Positions 33,854 through 42,331 of a stretch of 64,000 nucleotides of DNA are shown here, piece after piece. A program made the position numbers and the translations under genes. The stretch is from JBKECY01 sp047975025 (GTDB taxonomy: Bacteria; Bacillota; Clostridia; Lachnospirales; Lachnospiraceae). The notes under the pieces are model-generated. The model was not told the DNA's origin. It did no database searches and saw only the letters and a program-made list of their open reading frames with translations. The stretch lies in NCBI GenBank assembly GCA_047975025.1, contig JBKECY010000018.1, forward strand, positions 1-64,000, read 5' to 3'. Position 1 is the first letter of the stretch. Each line of letters opens with the position of its first letter.

Positions 33854-35827
33854 ATGAAGCTGATCAAGAAAAAATATGTTATTGGTGTCATAATAGGTAT
33901 TGTGGTTTGCGTATTGGGAGCCGCTGCATTTGTCATACTTAAAAAAATTAACGCACCGGTCATTTCGGTATATCCCGTCAGCAGTATCTCTATGGGCGGC
34001 TACTACTATATGGGAAATAATGAACTGTATGGAGCCATTACGACTGATGTGACTCAGAAAATCAATTTGCAGGAAAACTCTACGGTCGCTGAAGTATTTG
34101 TAAAGCAAGGCGATAAGGTGCAGGAGGGAACTCCGCTTTTTTCCTATGATCTGACGTTGGTCAAAATGGATCTGGAGTTAGAGCGCCTGAAAGCCGAGAA
34201 TACGAATAGGAAACTGGAACAGGCCAAAACCAAGCTTGCGAATCTGCAAAACGGAGGAGACATCGATGCCAATTCCGTACTGCCGGAAGGCAGTTCTTCG
34301 AGCCGGGATACGGCAAGCGGCGCAGATGGAGCAGTGGCGGCAGGAGCGCTGAACTCGGTCGTAGCCGGTGGCGTGCTGCGTCTGGGCGCATGGAATGCTG
34401 TGGGAGCAGCACAGGGTGAGGTGCTGTTGGTGGATGACCCATCAGATTCACCAACTCCTACAGCTACACCAACCCCGACAGATACGCCAATCCCGACAGA
34501 TTCACCAACCCCGACAGATACGCCAACCCCGACAGATACACCAACTTCAACAGTTACACCGACTGCCAAACCAACTCCAACTCCGCAGTCTTTGAAAAAG
34601 CCGCTATATTCTTATACGAATCCGCTGACTTTTTCATCCAAAGCCTATGCCGGAGACGGCAGCAGGAAATCACCGTTTCGCTATCTGTGTACTATGGACG
34701 AGGAGGGTGTGCTTTTGACTGTCGGGTTCTATAACAAGATGGCAGGCTACAATGAGGACGGAACTAAGAAGCTGGATGTGTCAGAGGATGAAGTACAGCC
34801 GCCCTACTATTACCAGCTGGAATTCCACAGCGGCAATACAATCAAAAATATTCATAAACCGCAGACCTCTTTGCTCGGCTATTATTTTTTCAAAGGCAAG
34901 ACAGATGCGGTGGATACAGAATACGAACGTGTCTACAATTATGTAGGAGCCTCAACACCGACGCCGACACCGGAAGAAACGCCGGATGAATTCCCGGATG
35001 ATACGGGAGATGGCGGTGACGATTGGGGGGATGACTGGGGCGATGACGGATACTGGGACGATGGAGGCAGTGACGACGGAGGCGGAACAGAAAATACCAA
35101 AGAAGCACGTGACAAAGCAATTGCCACAGCCGCTCAGGCAATCCGCCAGCTTGAATTCTCTATCAGAGAATCCGCCCTTACGATATCAAAACTTGAGAAA
35201 CAGGCAGCGAAAGAAGTTGTGACAGCCTCAATCGATGGCATTGTAAGCGTGGTGGGAGATGCTGTGACCGGAACTTCCGATTCGGATTATTTCCTCGAAA
35301 TCGACAGCAGCGGCGGCCTTTATGTTAAGACCAGTATCAGTGAACTTCAGCTGGATACAGTTCAGGTAGGAGAAGTGATTCAGGGAACATCACAGGAGAC
35401 CGGTGAGGCATTTCAGGTTACGGTGCAGGAAATCGACGAATTTCCCACGACGAATTCGGAGTATGGTTATAGCGACATGAACCCGAATGTATCGTACTAT
35501 ACGATGCTGGCTCGGGTCGCGGAAAAAGGCTCGCTTAAAAATCAGGAATATGTAAGTCTTTCGATGAACAGTACTGAGACTGCAGATTCACTGACCATCA
35601 GTAAAGCCTTTGTACGTACGGAGAATGGGCAAAGCTATGTCTACATAGCGGAGGATGGAGTGCTTAAGAAGCAGAGTGTGACCACAGGAAGTTCTTATGA
35701 CAGTTACTCCGCGTCCATCACAAGCGGCCTGACCGGCGAAGAGATGATTGCATTTCCTTATGGAAAAGGGGTAAAAGAAGGGGCAAAAACCAAAGAAAGC
35801 TCAATAGATGAGCTGTATTCATACTAA
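33854..35827 (+). CDS. Membrane-fusion protein 2 with long Pro/Thr- and Asp/Gly-rich insert
   Basis: A 657-residue HlyD-type protein. It has an N-terminal membrane anchor (about 8-30), a first lipoyl half (STVAEVFVKQGDKVQEGTPLF), the first helix of the hairpin (VKMDLELERLKAEN), then a large insert of about 290 residues before the second helix (ARDKAIATAAQAIRQLEFSIRES) and second lipoyl half (VTASIDGIVSVVGDAV). The insert has a Pro-Thr-Asp repeat (about 197-247), a globular part, and a tail rich in Gly, Asp and Trp (about 380-415). It is the second adaptor in the operon, so the exporter may use a heteromeric adaptor. Confidence 0.85.
   Translation: MKLIKKKYVIGVIIGIVVCVLGAAAFVILKKINAPVISVYPVSSISMGGYYYMGNNELYGAITTDVTQKINLQENSTVAEVFVKQGDKVQEGTPLFSYDLTLVKMDLELERLKAENTNRKLEQAKTKLANLQNGGDIDANSVLPEGSSSSRDTASGADGAVAAGALNSVVAGGVLRLGAWNAVGAAQGEVLLVDDPSDSPTPTATPTPTDTPIPTDSPTPTDTPTPTDTPTSTVTPTAKPTPTPQSLKKPLYSYTNPLTFSSKAYAGDGSRKSPFRYLCTMDEEGVLLTVGFYNKMAGYNEDGTKKLDVSEDEVQPPYYYQLEFHSGNTIKNIHKPQTSLLGYYFFKGKTDAVDTEYERVYNYVGASTPTPTPEETPDEFPDDTGDGGDDWGDDWGDDGYWDDGGSDDGGGTENTKEARDKAIATAAQAIRQLEFSIRESALTISKLEKQAAKEVVTASIDGIVSVVGDAVTGTSDSDYFLEIDSSGGLYVKTSISELQLDTVQVGEVIQGTSQETGEAFQVTVQEIDEFPTTNSEYGYSDMNPNVSYYTMLARVAEKGSLKNQEYVSLSMNSTETADSLTISKAFVRTENGQSYVYIAEDGVLKKQSVTTGSSYDSYSASITSGLTGEEMIAFPYGKGVKEGAKTKESSIDELYSY
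34447..34560 (+). repeat. 18-base tandem repeat encoding Pro-Thr-Pro-Thr-Asp-Thr units
   Basis: The unit CCAACCCCGACAGATACG and close variants recur about six times in phase, coding for a PTPTDT-type linker in the membrane-fusion protein. Repeats of this sort vary in number by slippage. Confidence 0.85.
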
Positions 35828-35837
35828 GGAGGAGAAC

Positions 35838-37094
35838 ATGCTTGAAAATATTAGAATCTCGTTTCAGGGGATCTGGTCGCATAAAATGCGTTCTTTTCTG
35901 ACGATGCTTGGTATTATTATTGGGATTGCTTCGATTATTGCCATTGTATCTACCATCAAGGGAACCAGTGAACAGATCAAGGACAATCTGATTGGCTCCG
36001 GCAATAATACAATCAAAATCAGCCTGTATGACGGAGATTATGAGTATGATATGGATATGGGGATGTCATCACAGAATTTGCCGCAGCTAACGGAGGAGCA
36101 AAAGGAGGAGCTGCTGGCGCTGGAGCATGTCAAAGATGCCACGTTTTTTCATTTCCGCTCCTATGCGAACAACATTTATCATAACAACACAACGCTTTCG
36201 GGCGGCAAAGCTTTAGGGATCGATGATCATTACCTGTCCGCCAGCGGTTACCAGATTCAGCTGGGGCGCAGTTTTGTACAACAGGATTATGACAACTACC
36301 GCAAGGTCGTACTTCTGGATGAAAGCGCCGCATCGACACTTTTTCCCGACTCGTCACCGGTTGGTGAGGTAATTGAGCTGGGTAGTGAGCCGTTTACTGT
36401 CGTAGGTGTCGTAGAGCCCGTATCGTCATTTCAACCGACGATTAATTCAATCAGTGATTATGAACTGCTGTACATGCAGGACTCGGTAGGGACTGTCTAT
36501 ATTCCCAAGAGTACATGGCCTGTGGTATATAAGTTTGATGAACCGGAAAATGTCATTGTACGAGCCGATAGTACGGACAGCATGAGTTCGGTCGGAAAGG
36601 CATCGGCCGATCTGCTTAATGAATACACTGATGCCGGAAGTACGGTCAAATACAAGGCAACGGATCTGTTGGAAAAGGCCAAAAGCCTGCAAGAACTGAG
36701 TCGTTCCACGAGCGGACAATTACTTTGGATTGCCAGTATATCGTTGCTGGTGGGAGGCATTGGTGTCATGAATATTATGCTGGTGTCGGTTACAGAGCGA
36801 ACCAGCGAGATCGGTCTGAAAAAGGCGATAGGAGCCAGAAAGCACAAAATTATGATTCAATTTCTGACCGAAGCCGCCGTATTAACAAGTGTGGGAGGCG
36901 TAATTGGTATTATTACCGGGCTGATTCTGGCACAAGTAGTAGCCCGTATCTCGGAGACGCCGACGGCAGTCAGTATGCCGGCCATTGTTTTATCCGTCGT
37001 ATTTTCCATGGTCATAGGAATTGTATTCGGCTTATTGCCTTCCTATAAAGCTGCGAATCTGAATCCCATCGAAGCGCTGCGCAGGGAAAATTAG
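35838..37094 (+). CDS. ABC transporter permease (MacB/FtsX type)
   Basis: A 418-residue permease. It starts MLENIRISFQGIWSHKMRSFLTMLGIIIGIASII, the standard first helix of MacB-type proteins, followed by a large extracellular MacB_PCD domain (about 45-280) and three C-terminal helices with GGIGVMNIMLVSVTERTSEIGLKKAIGA. AAGGAGGAGAAC precedes the ATG at 35838. It completes the exporter with the ATPase and two adaptors; the substrate is unknown. Confidence 0.93.
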   Translation: MLENIRISFQGIWSHKMRSFLTMLGIIIGIASIIAIVSTIKGTSEQIKDNLIGSGNNTIKISLYDGDYEYDMDMGMSSQNLPQLTEEQKEELLALEHVKDATFFHFRSYANNIYHNNTTLSGGKALGIDDHYLSASGYQIQLGRSFVQQDYDNYRKVVLLDESAASTLFPDSSPVGEVIELGSEPFTVVGVVEPVSSFQPTINSISDYELLYMQDSVGTVYIPKSTWPVVYKFDEPENVIVRADSTDSMSSVGKASADLLNEYTDAGSTVKYKATDLLEKAKSLQELSRSTSGQLLWIASISLLVGGIGVMNIMLVSVTERTSEIGLKKAIGARKHKIMIQFLTEAAVLTSVGGVIGIITGLILAQVVARISETPTAVSMPAIVLSVVFSMVIGIVFGLLPSYKAANLNPIEALRREN

Positions 37095-37177
37095 AAATGC
37101 ATTGTGATATTATAGGTAGTGTGATAGAATATAGCGAAGTTAATTCGTATACGGGGTAAGGAGAATAGTGTACAAGT

Positions 37178-38065
37178 ATGAAGAAAATTGCTGTTGTAAC
37201 GGATAGTAATAGTGGAATCACACAAAAGGAAGGACAGGCGCTGAATGTTCAGGTTATACCCATGCCTTTCTTTATTAATGGAAACCTGTATCTGGAAGAT
37301 ATTACCTTGTCGCCGGAGGAGTTTTATACTTTTTTGGATGCAGATGCAGAGATATCCACTTCTCAGCCGTCATTGGGTGAAGTAGCGGATTATTGGAACG
37401 AACTACTGCAGACATATGATGAAATTGTGCATATTCCGATGTCGAGCGGACTTAGCACCACCTGTGAAAATGCGATTATGATGTCCAATGACTACGACGG
37501 CAAAGTACAGGTAGTCAATAATCAGAGAATCTCTGTTACGCAGAGACAGTCAGTTATGGACGCACTGCGCCTCGTAGAAGCAGGGTATAACGCGAGAGAA
37601 ATCAAGGAGGTGCTGGAGCAGGAGAAAATGGAGGCTTCCATTTATCTTACTCTTGCCACGCTGAAGTATCTGCGAAAAGGGGGACGGATCACACCGACCG
37701 CAGCCGCCATTGGTGAAGTGCTTAATATCAAGCCGGTACTTCAGATTAACGGAGAGAAACTAGATGCATATTCCAAAGCCCGCAGTCCAAAGCAGGCAAA
37801 GAAAATTATGCTGAAAGCGATAAAAAGTGATATGAAGCACCAGTTCAAAGAGGCTTATGAAAACGGCCAGATGAATATATTTGCAGTGTATGGAGGCAAT
37901 GCGGCGGAAGCTGCAATCTGGAAAGGTGAGATTCAAGAGCTGTTTCCGGAATACGAAATCATGCTCGACCGCCTGTCTTTAAGTGTATCGTGTCATATCG
38001 GTCATGATGTACTCGCAGTGGCATGTGCCAAAAGCGTTACCATAGATAAGAAGAGCAAGGAGTAG
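37178..38065 (+). CDS. DegV-family fatty-acid-binding protein
   Basis: A 295-residue DegV protein. The N-terminal VTDSNSGI, the STSQPSLGE segment, PMSSGLSTTCENA and the second-domain LRKGGRITPTAAAIG are family hallmarks. DegV/FakB proteins bind a fatty acid and, with FakA, present it for phosphorylation. No FakA is nearby. AAGGAGAATAGTGTACAAGT precedes the ATG. It is followed by argS eight bases later. Confidence 0.93.
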   Translation: MKKIAVVTDSNSGITQKEGQALNVQVIPMPFFINGNLYLEDITLSPEEFYTFLDADAEISTSQPSLGEVADYWNELLQTYDEIVHIPMSSGLSTTCENAIMMSNDYDGKVQVVNNQRISVTQRQSVMDALRLVEAGYNAREIKEVLEQEKMEASIYLTLATLKYLRKGGRITPTAAAIGEVLNIKPVLQINGEKLDAYSKARSPKQAKKIMLKAIKSDMKHQFKEAYENGQMNIFAVYGGNAAEAAIWKGEIQELFPEYEIMLDRLSLSVSCHIGHDVLAVACAKSVTIDKKSKE

Positions 38066-38072
38066 CAATAAC

Positions 38073-39839
38073 ATGGGAGATATACTGAATAGTCTGACAA
38101 ACGAGATGATGAGGGCATTCGAAGATGCCGGGTACGAGTCTGCATATGGGAAGGTGTCTGTGTCGAACCGCCCTGATTTATGCGAATACCAGTGCAATGG
38201 AGCGATGGCGGCTGCCAAAAAGTATAAAAAGGCACCGCTCATGATCGCACAGGACGTAGTAACAGTGCTTGCCAAGAGTTCTGTGTTCAAAGCAGCACAG
38301 GCTGTACCACCGGGATTTATCAACCTCAACATAGAACCCGCTTTTCTGACAGAGTATCTGCAGACCATGCTGCAGGATGCGCACTTACTGACACAGCAGG
38401 AGCCGCAGCCTAAAAAGATCATTATTGACTACGGCGGTCCTAATGTGGCGAAGCCATTGCATGTAGGTCATCTGCGTTCTGCAATCATCGGAGAGAGCCT
38501 AAAGCGTCTGTGCCGGTTCGTAGGAAATGAAGTCCTAGGTGATATTCATTTAGGGGACTGGGGACTTCAGATGGGATTGATTATTACGGAATTGCAGCAC
38601 CGTCAGCCGGAGCTGCCTTATTTTCAGGATGATTTTGCCGGTGACTACCCTGCGACGGCTCCCTTTACGATTTCAGAATTAGAAGAGATCTATCCGGCAG
38701 CGACGGTCAAGTCGAAGGAAGATCCGGACTATAAAGCACAGGCAATGGAGGCGACCAGTCTGCTGCAGCAGAGAAAACCCGGTTATGAGGCTCTCTGGAA
38801 CCATATTCTGAATGTATCCGTGACAGATCTTAAGAAAAATTATGATACATTGCAGGTGACCTTTGATTTATGGAAGAAAGAATCTGATGCCCAGCCCTAT
38901 ATTCCTGATATGGTTGCTTATTTGAAGGACAATGGGTATGCACATCTGGATCAGGGCGCCTTGGTAGTAGATGTCAAGGAAGATGGAGATACCAAAGAAA
39001 TCCCGCCTTGTATGATTTTGAAATCCGATGGTGCCTCCTTGTATAACACAACGGATCTGGCAACTATTGTAGAGCGCATGAAGCTGTATGAGCCGGATGA
39101 TATCATCTATATTGTTGATAAACGCCAGGAACTGTATTTTACACAAGTGTTCCGTTGTGCCAGAAAAACGAAACTGGTCAAAGAGAACACCGGTCTTCAT
39201 TTTCTGGGATTTGGAACTATGAATGGAAAAGACGGAAAGCCGTTTAAGACCCGCGATGGCGGGACTATGCGTCTGTCTTCCTTTATTCAGGAAATCACAG
39301 ATAAAATGTACGATAAAATTGTTGAGAACCGCAGTGTTAAGGGAGAAGATGCAAGTGAAACTGCATCGATTGTGGGACTTTCTGCTATCAAATACGGAGA
39401 CTTGTCGAATCAGGCAACCAAGGACTATGTGTTTGACATAGAACGCTTCACCTCCTTTGAAGGCGATACGGGGCCCTATATACTCTATACAATTGTCAGA
39501 ATCAAATCGATTCTTTCCAGGTATGCACAGGAAGGGGCTGGCGTGGACGCACTGCAGCTTCGGGAACCGTCGAGTGATGTTGAGAAAGCTTTGATGCTGC
39601 AGCTGGTGCAGTTTGGCGGTGTGATTTGGAATGCGTATGAAGAAAAGGCAGTCCATAAGATCTGCTCATATATTTATGATGCCGCAAATGCATTTAATCG
39701 CTTTTACCATGAAACTAAAATTTTGACGGAAGAAAATACCGTTCAGAAAGAGTCATGGATCGCCTTGTTACAGCTGTGTCTGCATGTATTTAATACAAGC
39801 ATTGATCTACTGGGCTTCTCAGCGCCAGATAAGATGTAG
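38073..39839 (+). CDS. argS: Arginyl-tRNA synthetase
   Basis: A 588-residue class I aminoacyl-tRNA synthetase. The N-terminal Add-1 domain (about 1-105) binds tRNA; the HIGH signature appears as AKPLHVGHLRSAIIGE; the KMSKS loop is degenerate (KPFKTRDGGTMRLS), as usual for ArgRS; the anticodon-binding domain is at about 470-588. It charges tRNA(Arg). Unlike its neighbours this is a housekeeping gene. Confidence 0.96.
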   Translation: MGDILNSLTNEMMRAFEDAGYESAYGKVSVSNRPDLCEYQCNGAMAAAKKYKKAPLMIAQDVVTVLAKSSVFKAAQAVPPGFINLNIEPAFLTEYLQTMLQDAHLLTQQEPQPKKIIIDYGGPNVAKPLHVGHLRSAIIGESLKRLCRFVGNEVLGDIHLGDWGLQMGLIITELQHRQPELPYFQDDFAGDYPATAPFTISELEEIYPAATVKSKEDPDYKAQAMEATSLLQQRKPGYEALWNHILNVSVTDLKKNYDTLQVTFDLWKKESDAQPYIPDMVAYLKDNGYAHLDQGALVVDVKEDGDTKEIPPCMILKSDGASLYNTTDLATIVERMKLYEPDDIIYIVDKRQELYFTQVFRCARKTKLVKENTGLHFLGFGTMNGKDGKPFKTRDGGTMRLSSFIQEITDKMYDKIVENRSVKGEDASETASIVGLSAIKYGDLSNQATKDYVFDIERFTSFEGDTGPYILYTIVRIKSILSRYAQEGAGVDALQLREPSSDVEKALMLQLVQFGGVIWNAYEEKAVHKICSYIYDAANAFNRFYHETKILTEENTVQKESWIALLQLCLHVFNTSIDLLGFSAPDKM

Positions 39840-39896
39840 CCGAGGTTGCAGAGCCTGCCAGAACAGATGTATTTGAAACTTTACGGAGGGGACACG

Positions 39897-40100
39897 ATGA
39901 GTAAGTACAATGCTTTGTGGGAATATGTTGGAAACGACGGCAGAGAATCTTTTAGACTTACCTATGATGAAATTGAGTCAATCGCCGGCATTCCTTTGGA
40001 TCATTCTTTTCTGAATTTTAAAAAGGAATTAAAAGAGTATGGATATCAGGTGGGAAAGATATCTATGAAAGAAAAACACGTGACATTTGAAAAAATATAA
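39897..40100 (+). CDS. Small conserved protein of unknown function
   Basis: A 67-residue soluble protein starting MSKYNALWEYVGNDG, with FRLTYDEIESIAG and a Lys/Glu-rich helix. Small proteins with this look are widespread in Firmicutes but uncharacterised. The ATG at 39897 follows ACGGAGGGGACACG; the longer frame starting at 39846 has no ribosome site. A terminator follows. Confidence 0.75.
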   Translation: MSKYNALWEYVGNDGRESFRLTYDEIESIAGIPLDHSFLNFKKELKEYGYQVGKISMKEKHVTFEKI

Positions 40101-40134
40101 TTACATAATATCGTTTGTTTTCATAAAACTTTAG

Positions 40135-40183
40135 AATCCTTTCCGGTCTCTTTATTTGGGACTGGAAAGGATTTATTATTTTT
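40135..40183 (+). terminator. Intrinsic terminator after argS and the small gene
   Basis: AATCCTTTCC (40135-40144) pairs perfectly with GGAAAGGATT (40164-40173) and is followed by a T-rich tract. Confidence 0.9.
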
Positions 40184-40253
40184 AGCAGGCTGTTAATAGA
40201 ATTAAGAAGGTTTCTGTGGTATTCTATGAAAAACACAGCAGGGAGGCAGGAAC

Positions 40254-41441
40254 GTAGAACCGGGTGAACTATTTGAAAATAAATACTGTATATTAGAAAA
40301 GCTGGGGAACGGTACCACTGGGACGGTATTTCTTGTCAGAGATACTCATCTGGGGGAGGTATGGGCACTTAAGAAAGTAAGTCGTGGTCGTGCGGCAGAA
40401 GCCCGTATACTAAAGGGACTGCGTCATAAAGCGCTTCCGCGGGTTGTGGATTATTATGAGGATGCGGCAGATGCCTGTATTGTGATGGATTATATGAAAG
40501 GTGTGACACTGGCAGAACTTTTAGAGGATTCTCCTGTGTATGACTGGCCGATCATACGAAAATGGCTTGTGGAACTGCTGGAAGTACTTCTGTTTTTGCA
40601 TGCGCAGCCGACTCCGATCGTGCATGGTGATATCAAACCTTCGAATATTATGCTGACAGAGGAGTCCGGTCTGGTGCTGGTGGATTTTGGCGCTGCACTT
40701 TTGGAGGATGTGGTCAGCAACAGAGATCTGCAGCTGACCCCTGCGTACGCGGCACCTGAGCGCCTGGCAGGCAGGGTTGATATAAGAAGCGATGTATATG
40801 CCTTCGGAAGACTGCTGCGCGAACTTCTGAGAGTCTATCGCTCAAAAGACCCGCGGCTATATTATGTGGCGTGGAAATGCTGCCGCAGGGATTGTGAGAA
40901 ACGTTATAAAAACTGTCAAAGTATCAAGGCAGTCCTGCAAAGCAGAACCAGAGAAGAGAAGAACACTGGAAGAAAAAGCCTCTTTTGTGCCGTTGTCGTT
41001 TTGCTGTTGTTAGTCCTTCCGATCATGAAAGGAGCAACCACAGAACAGTCCGCAATTTCACATCCATTGAATGAAGCGACTTATATTAAAGAATATACCA
41101 AGCAGAACCAAAGAATTATCGAGCTGATGGAACATGGGATGCTAAAGGAAGCGGATCAAGAAACGTGTGTAAAGCTGCTGGCAGATACGGAAGTTCTGCA
41201 CAAGAAAATGAGCAGCCGGACATACAAAGAACGTGTGTTGTATTCGATGCTCCTTTTAAACCAGCTTCTCAAGCGATATGACAGAGCCGCGGCTCTGTAT
41301 GAATTACTGATGATAAGCCAGCCGTTCCCGTCCGCTTACTGCTATGAGTATGCACATATGGTATTGCGTATCGGTAAAGACAAAGCGCAGGCTGACCGTT
41401 TGGTCCGGTATGGACACAGCCGGGAGGCAGACAACTATTGA
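40254..41441 (+). CDS. Membrane-anchored Ser/Thr protein kinase-like protein, start codon unclear
   Basis: The reading frame encodes a complete kinase: glycine loop KLGNGTTGTVF, the lysine of WALKK, VHGDIKPSNIM and the magnesium-binding VDFGAA. About residue 240 is a membrane helix (LFCAVVVLLLLVLPIM) and then an extracellular helical domain of about 130 residues. The frame has no ATG, GTG or TTG upstream of the glycine loop. The best site is GTA at 40254, seven bases after GGGAGG. The first standard start (GTG 40446) would remove the N-lobe. Either a non-standard start or a mutation/sequence error is involved. The substrate is unknown. Confidence 0.7.
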   Translation, partial: VEPGELFENKYCILEKLGNGTTGTVFLVRDTHLGEVWALKKVSRGRAAEARILKGLRHKALPRVVDYYEDAADACIVMDYMKGVTLAELLEDSPVYDWPIIRKWLVELLEVLLFLHAQPTPIVHGDIKPSNIMLTEESGLVLVDFGAALLEDVVSNRDLQLTPAYAAPERLAGRVDIRSDVYAFGRLLRELLRVYRSKDPRLYYVAWKCCRRDCEKRYKNCQSIKAVLQSRTREEKNTGRKSLFCAVVVLLLLVLPIMKGATTEQSAISHPLNEATYIKEYTKQNQRIIELMEHGMLKEADQETCVKLLADTEVLHKKMSSRTYKERVLYSMLLLNQLLKRYDRAAALYELLMISQPFPSAYCYEYAHMVLRIGKDKAQADRLVRYGHSREADNY

Positions 41442-42254
41442 GTGAATCGGGAGGTGGGATCGATCTATACACGAATGCGACGCGTATTACTGCTAAGTAT
41501 ACTTTTCCTTCTTTTGTCAGAACCGTTATGCACAGAAGCGGAAGAAGTGGATTTGGGAGGCTTTTCTGTAAATATAGCGCCGGAAGAGGAAGTGATTACG
41601 ATACGTCCGGAGTCAGAGGTGACACCAGAGGAAGTTGAGGCTCCAATACCGAGTCCGCTGAACACCGAAATTCCAGTAACTGAGAGGCCGCCTGCCGCAA
41701 CAACCGATGCTGCGGCAGCATCGGAACTTAAGCCTGCGACAACGCAGAGTCCGGTCGCTGAGACAGCGGCGGAGGTATATGCTGCGCCGCAGGAAGTGAC
41801 AGAAAATTACGGAACAGAGATACCGGAGTCTGTTGATTCCGAAAAAGAACAGAATGCAAGACCGATTACAACGCCGATTACAGTACCGATTACAGCTCCG
41901 CTTGCAACATCGTTTGCAACACCAACTCCGATACGGCCGACAGAACAGGCGCAAAAGACAAAAATACAGGATGCAGCGCAGCAGCCGGAGAAATCAGAAC
42001 GCGGCTTACCGCGGTTCGAAAAAGCGGATGTGAAGCAGAGGGGAGCTTATATTACCATTGCATTGCCGGATGCGGCAGAAAGACTTGTGTCCGTCCGTAT
42101 AAATGCGATTGAAGCGATGTATTCCATATGGGAGAACAATGTGTATCTGCCTTTAGTTCAATGCGAAGAAGGAGGCAATACGATAGATATCGTAATTTGG
42201 GATTCGTCTCAAAGACTTGTCGATCTGCCGCCATGGTTCTTTTCATGTACGTGA
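41442..42254 (+). CDS. Secreted Pro/Thr/Glu-rich protein
   Basis: A protein of up to 270 residues. From the internal ATG at 41475 it starts MRRVLLLSILFLLLSEPLC, a clear signal peptide; the GTG at 41442 would add 11 residues. A long low-complexity region rich in Pro, Thr, Glu and Ala follows (about residues 35-185, with repeated ITxPIT-type units), and a small C-terminal beta-like domain (about 190-268). It directly follows the kinase gene and is probably coexpressed. It may sit outside the membrane near the kinase's outer domain; that is inference. Confidence 0.7.
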   Translation: MNREVGSIYTRMRRVLLLSILFLLLSEPLCTEAEEVDLGGFSVNIAPEEEVITIRPESEVTPEEVEAPIPSPLNTEIPVTERPPAATTDAAAASELKPATTQSPVAETAAEVYAAPQEVTENYGTEIPESVDSEKEQNARPITTPITVPITAPLATSFATPTPIRPTEQAQKTKIQDAAQQPEKSERGLPRFEKADVKQRGAYITIALPDAAERLVSVRINAIEAMYSIWENNVYLPLVQCEEGGNTIDIVIWDSSQRLVDLPPWFFSCT

Positions 42255-42331
42255 ACTCGTGGTATACTTAAAACTGCGGGTGCACAGCCTGCCTAAAAAG
42301 ACTTGTAAAACGCATAATAAGGAGAGATTCG

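Noticed and set aside
34144..34569. Minus-strand 141-residue Val/Gly-rich frame
   Set aside because: It is the mirror of the Pro/Thr repeat in the real gene and has no ribosome site.
40446..41441. The kinase gene starting at GTG 40446
   Set aside because: It would remove the glycine loop and catalytic lysine, which are clearly encoded in the same frame upstream.
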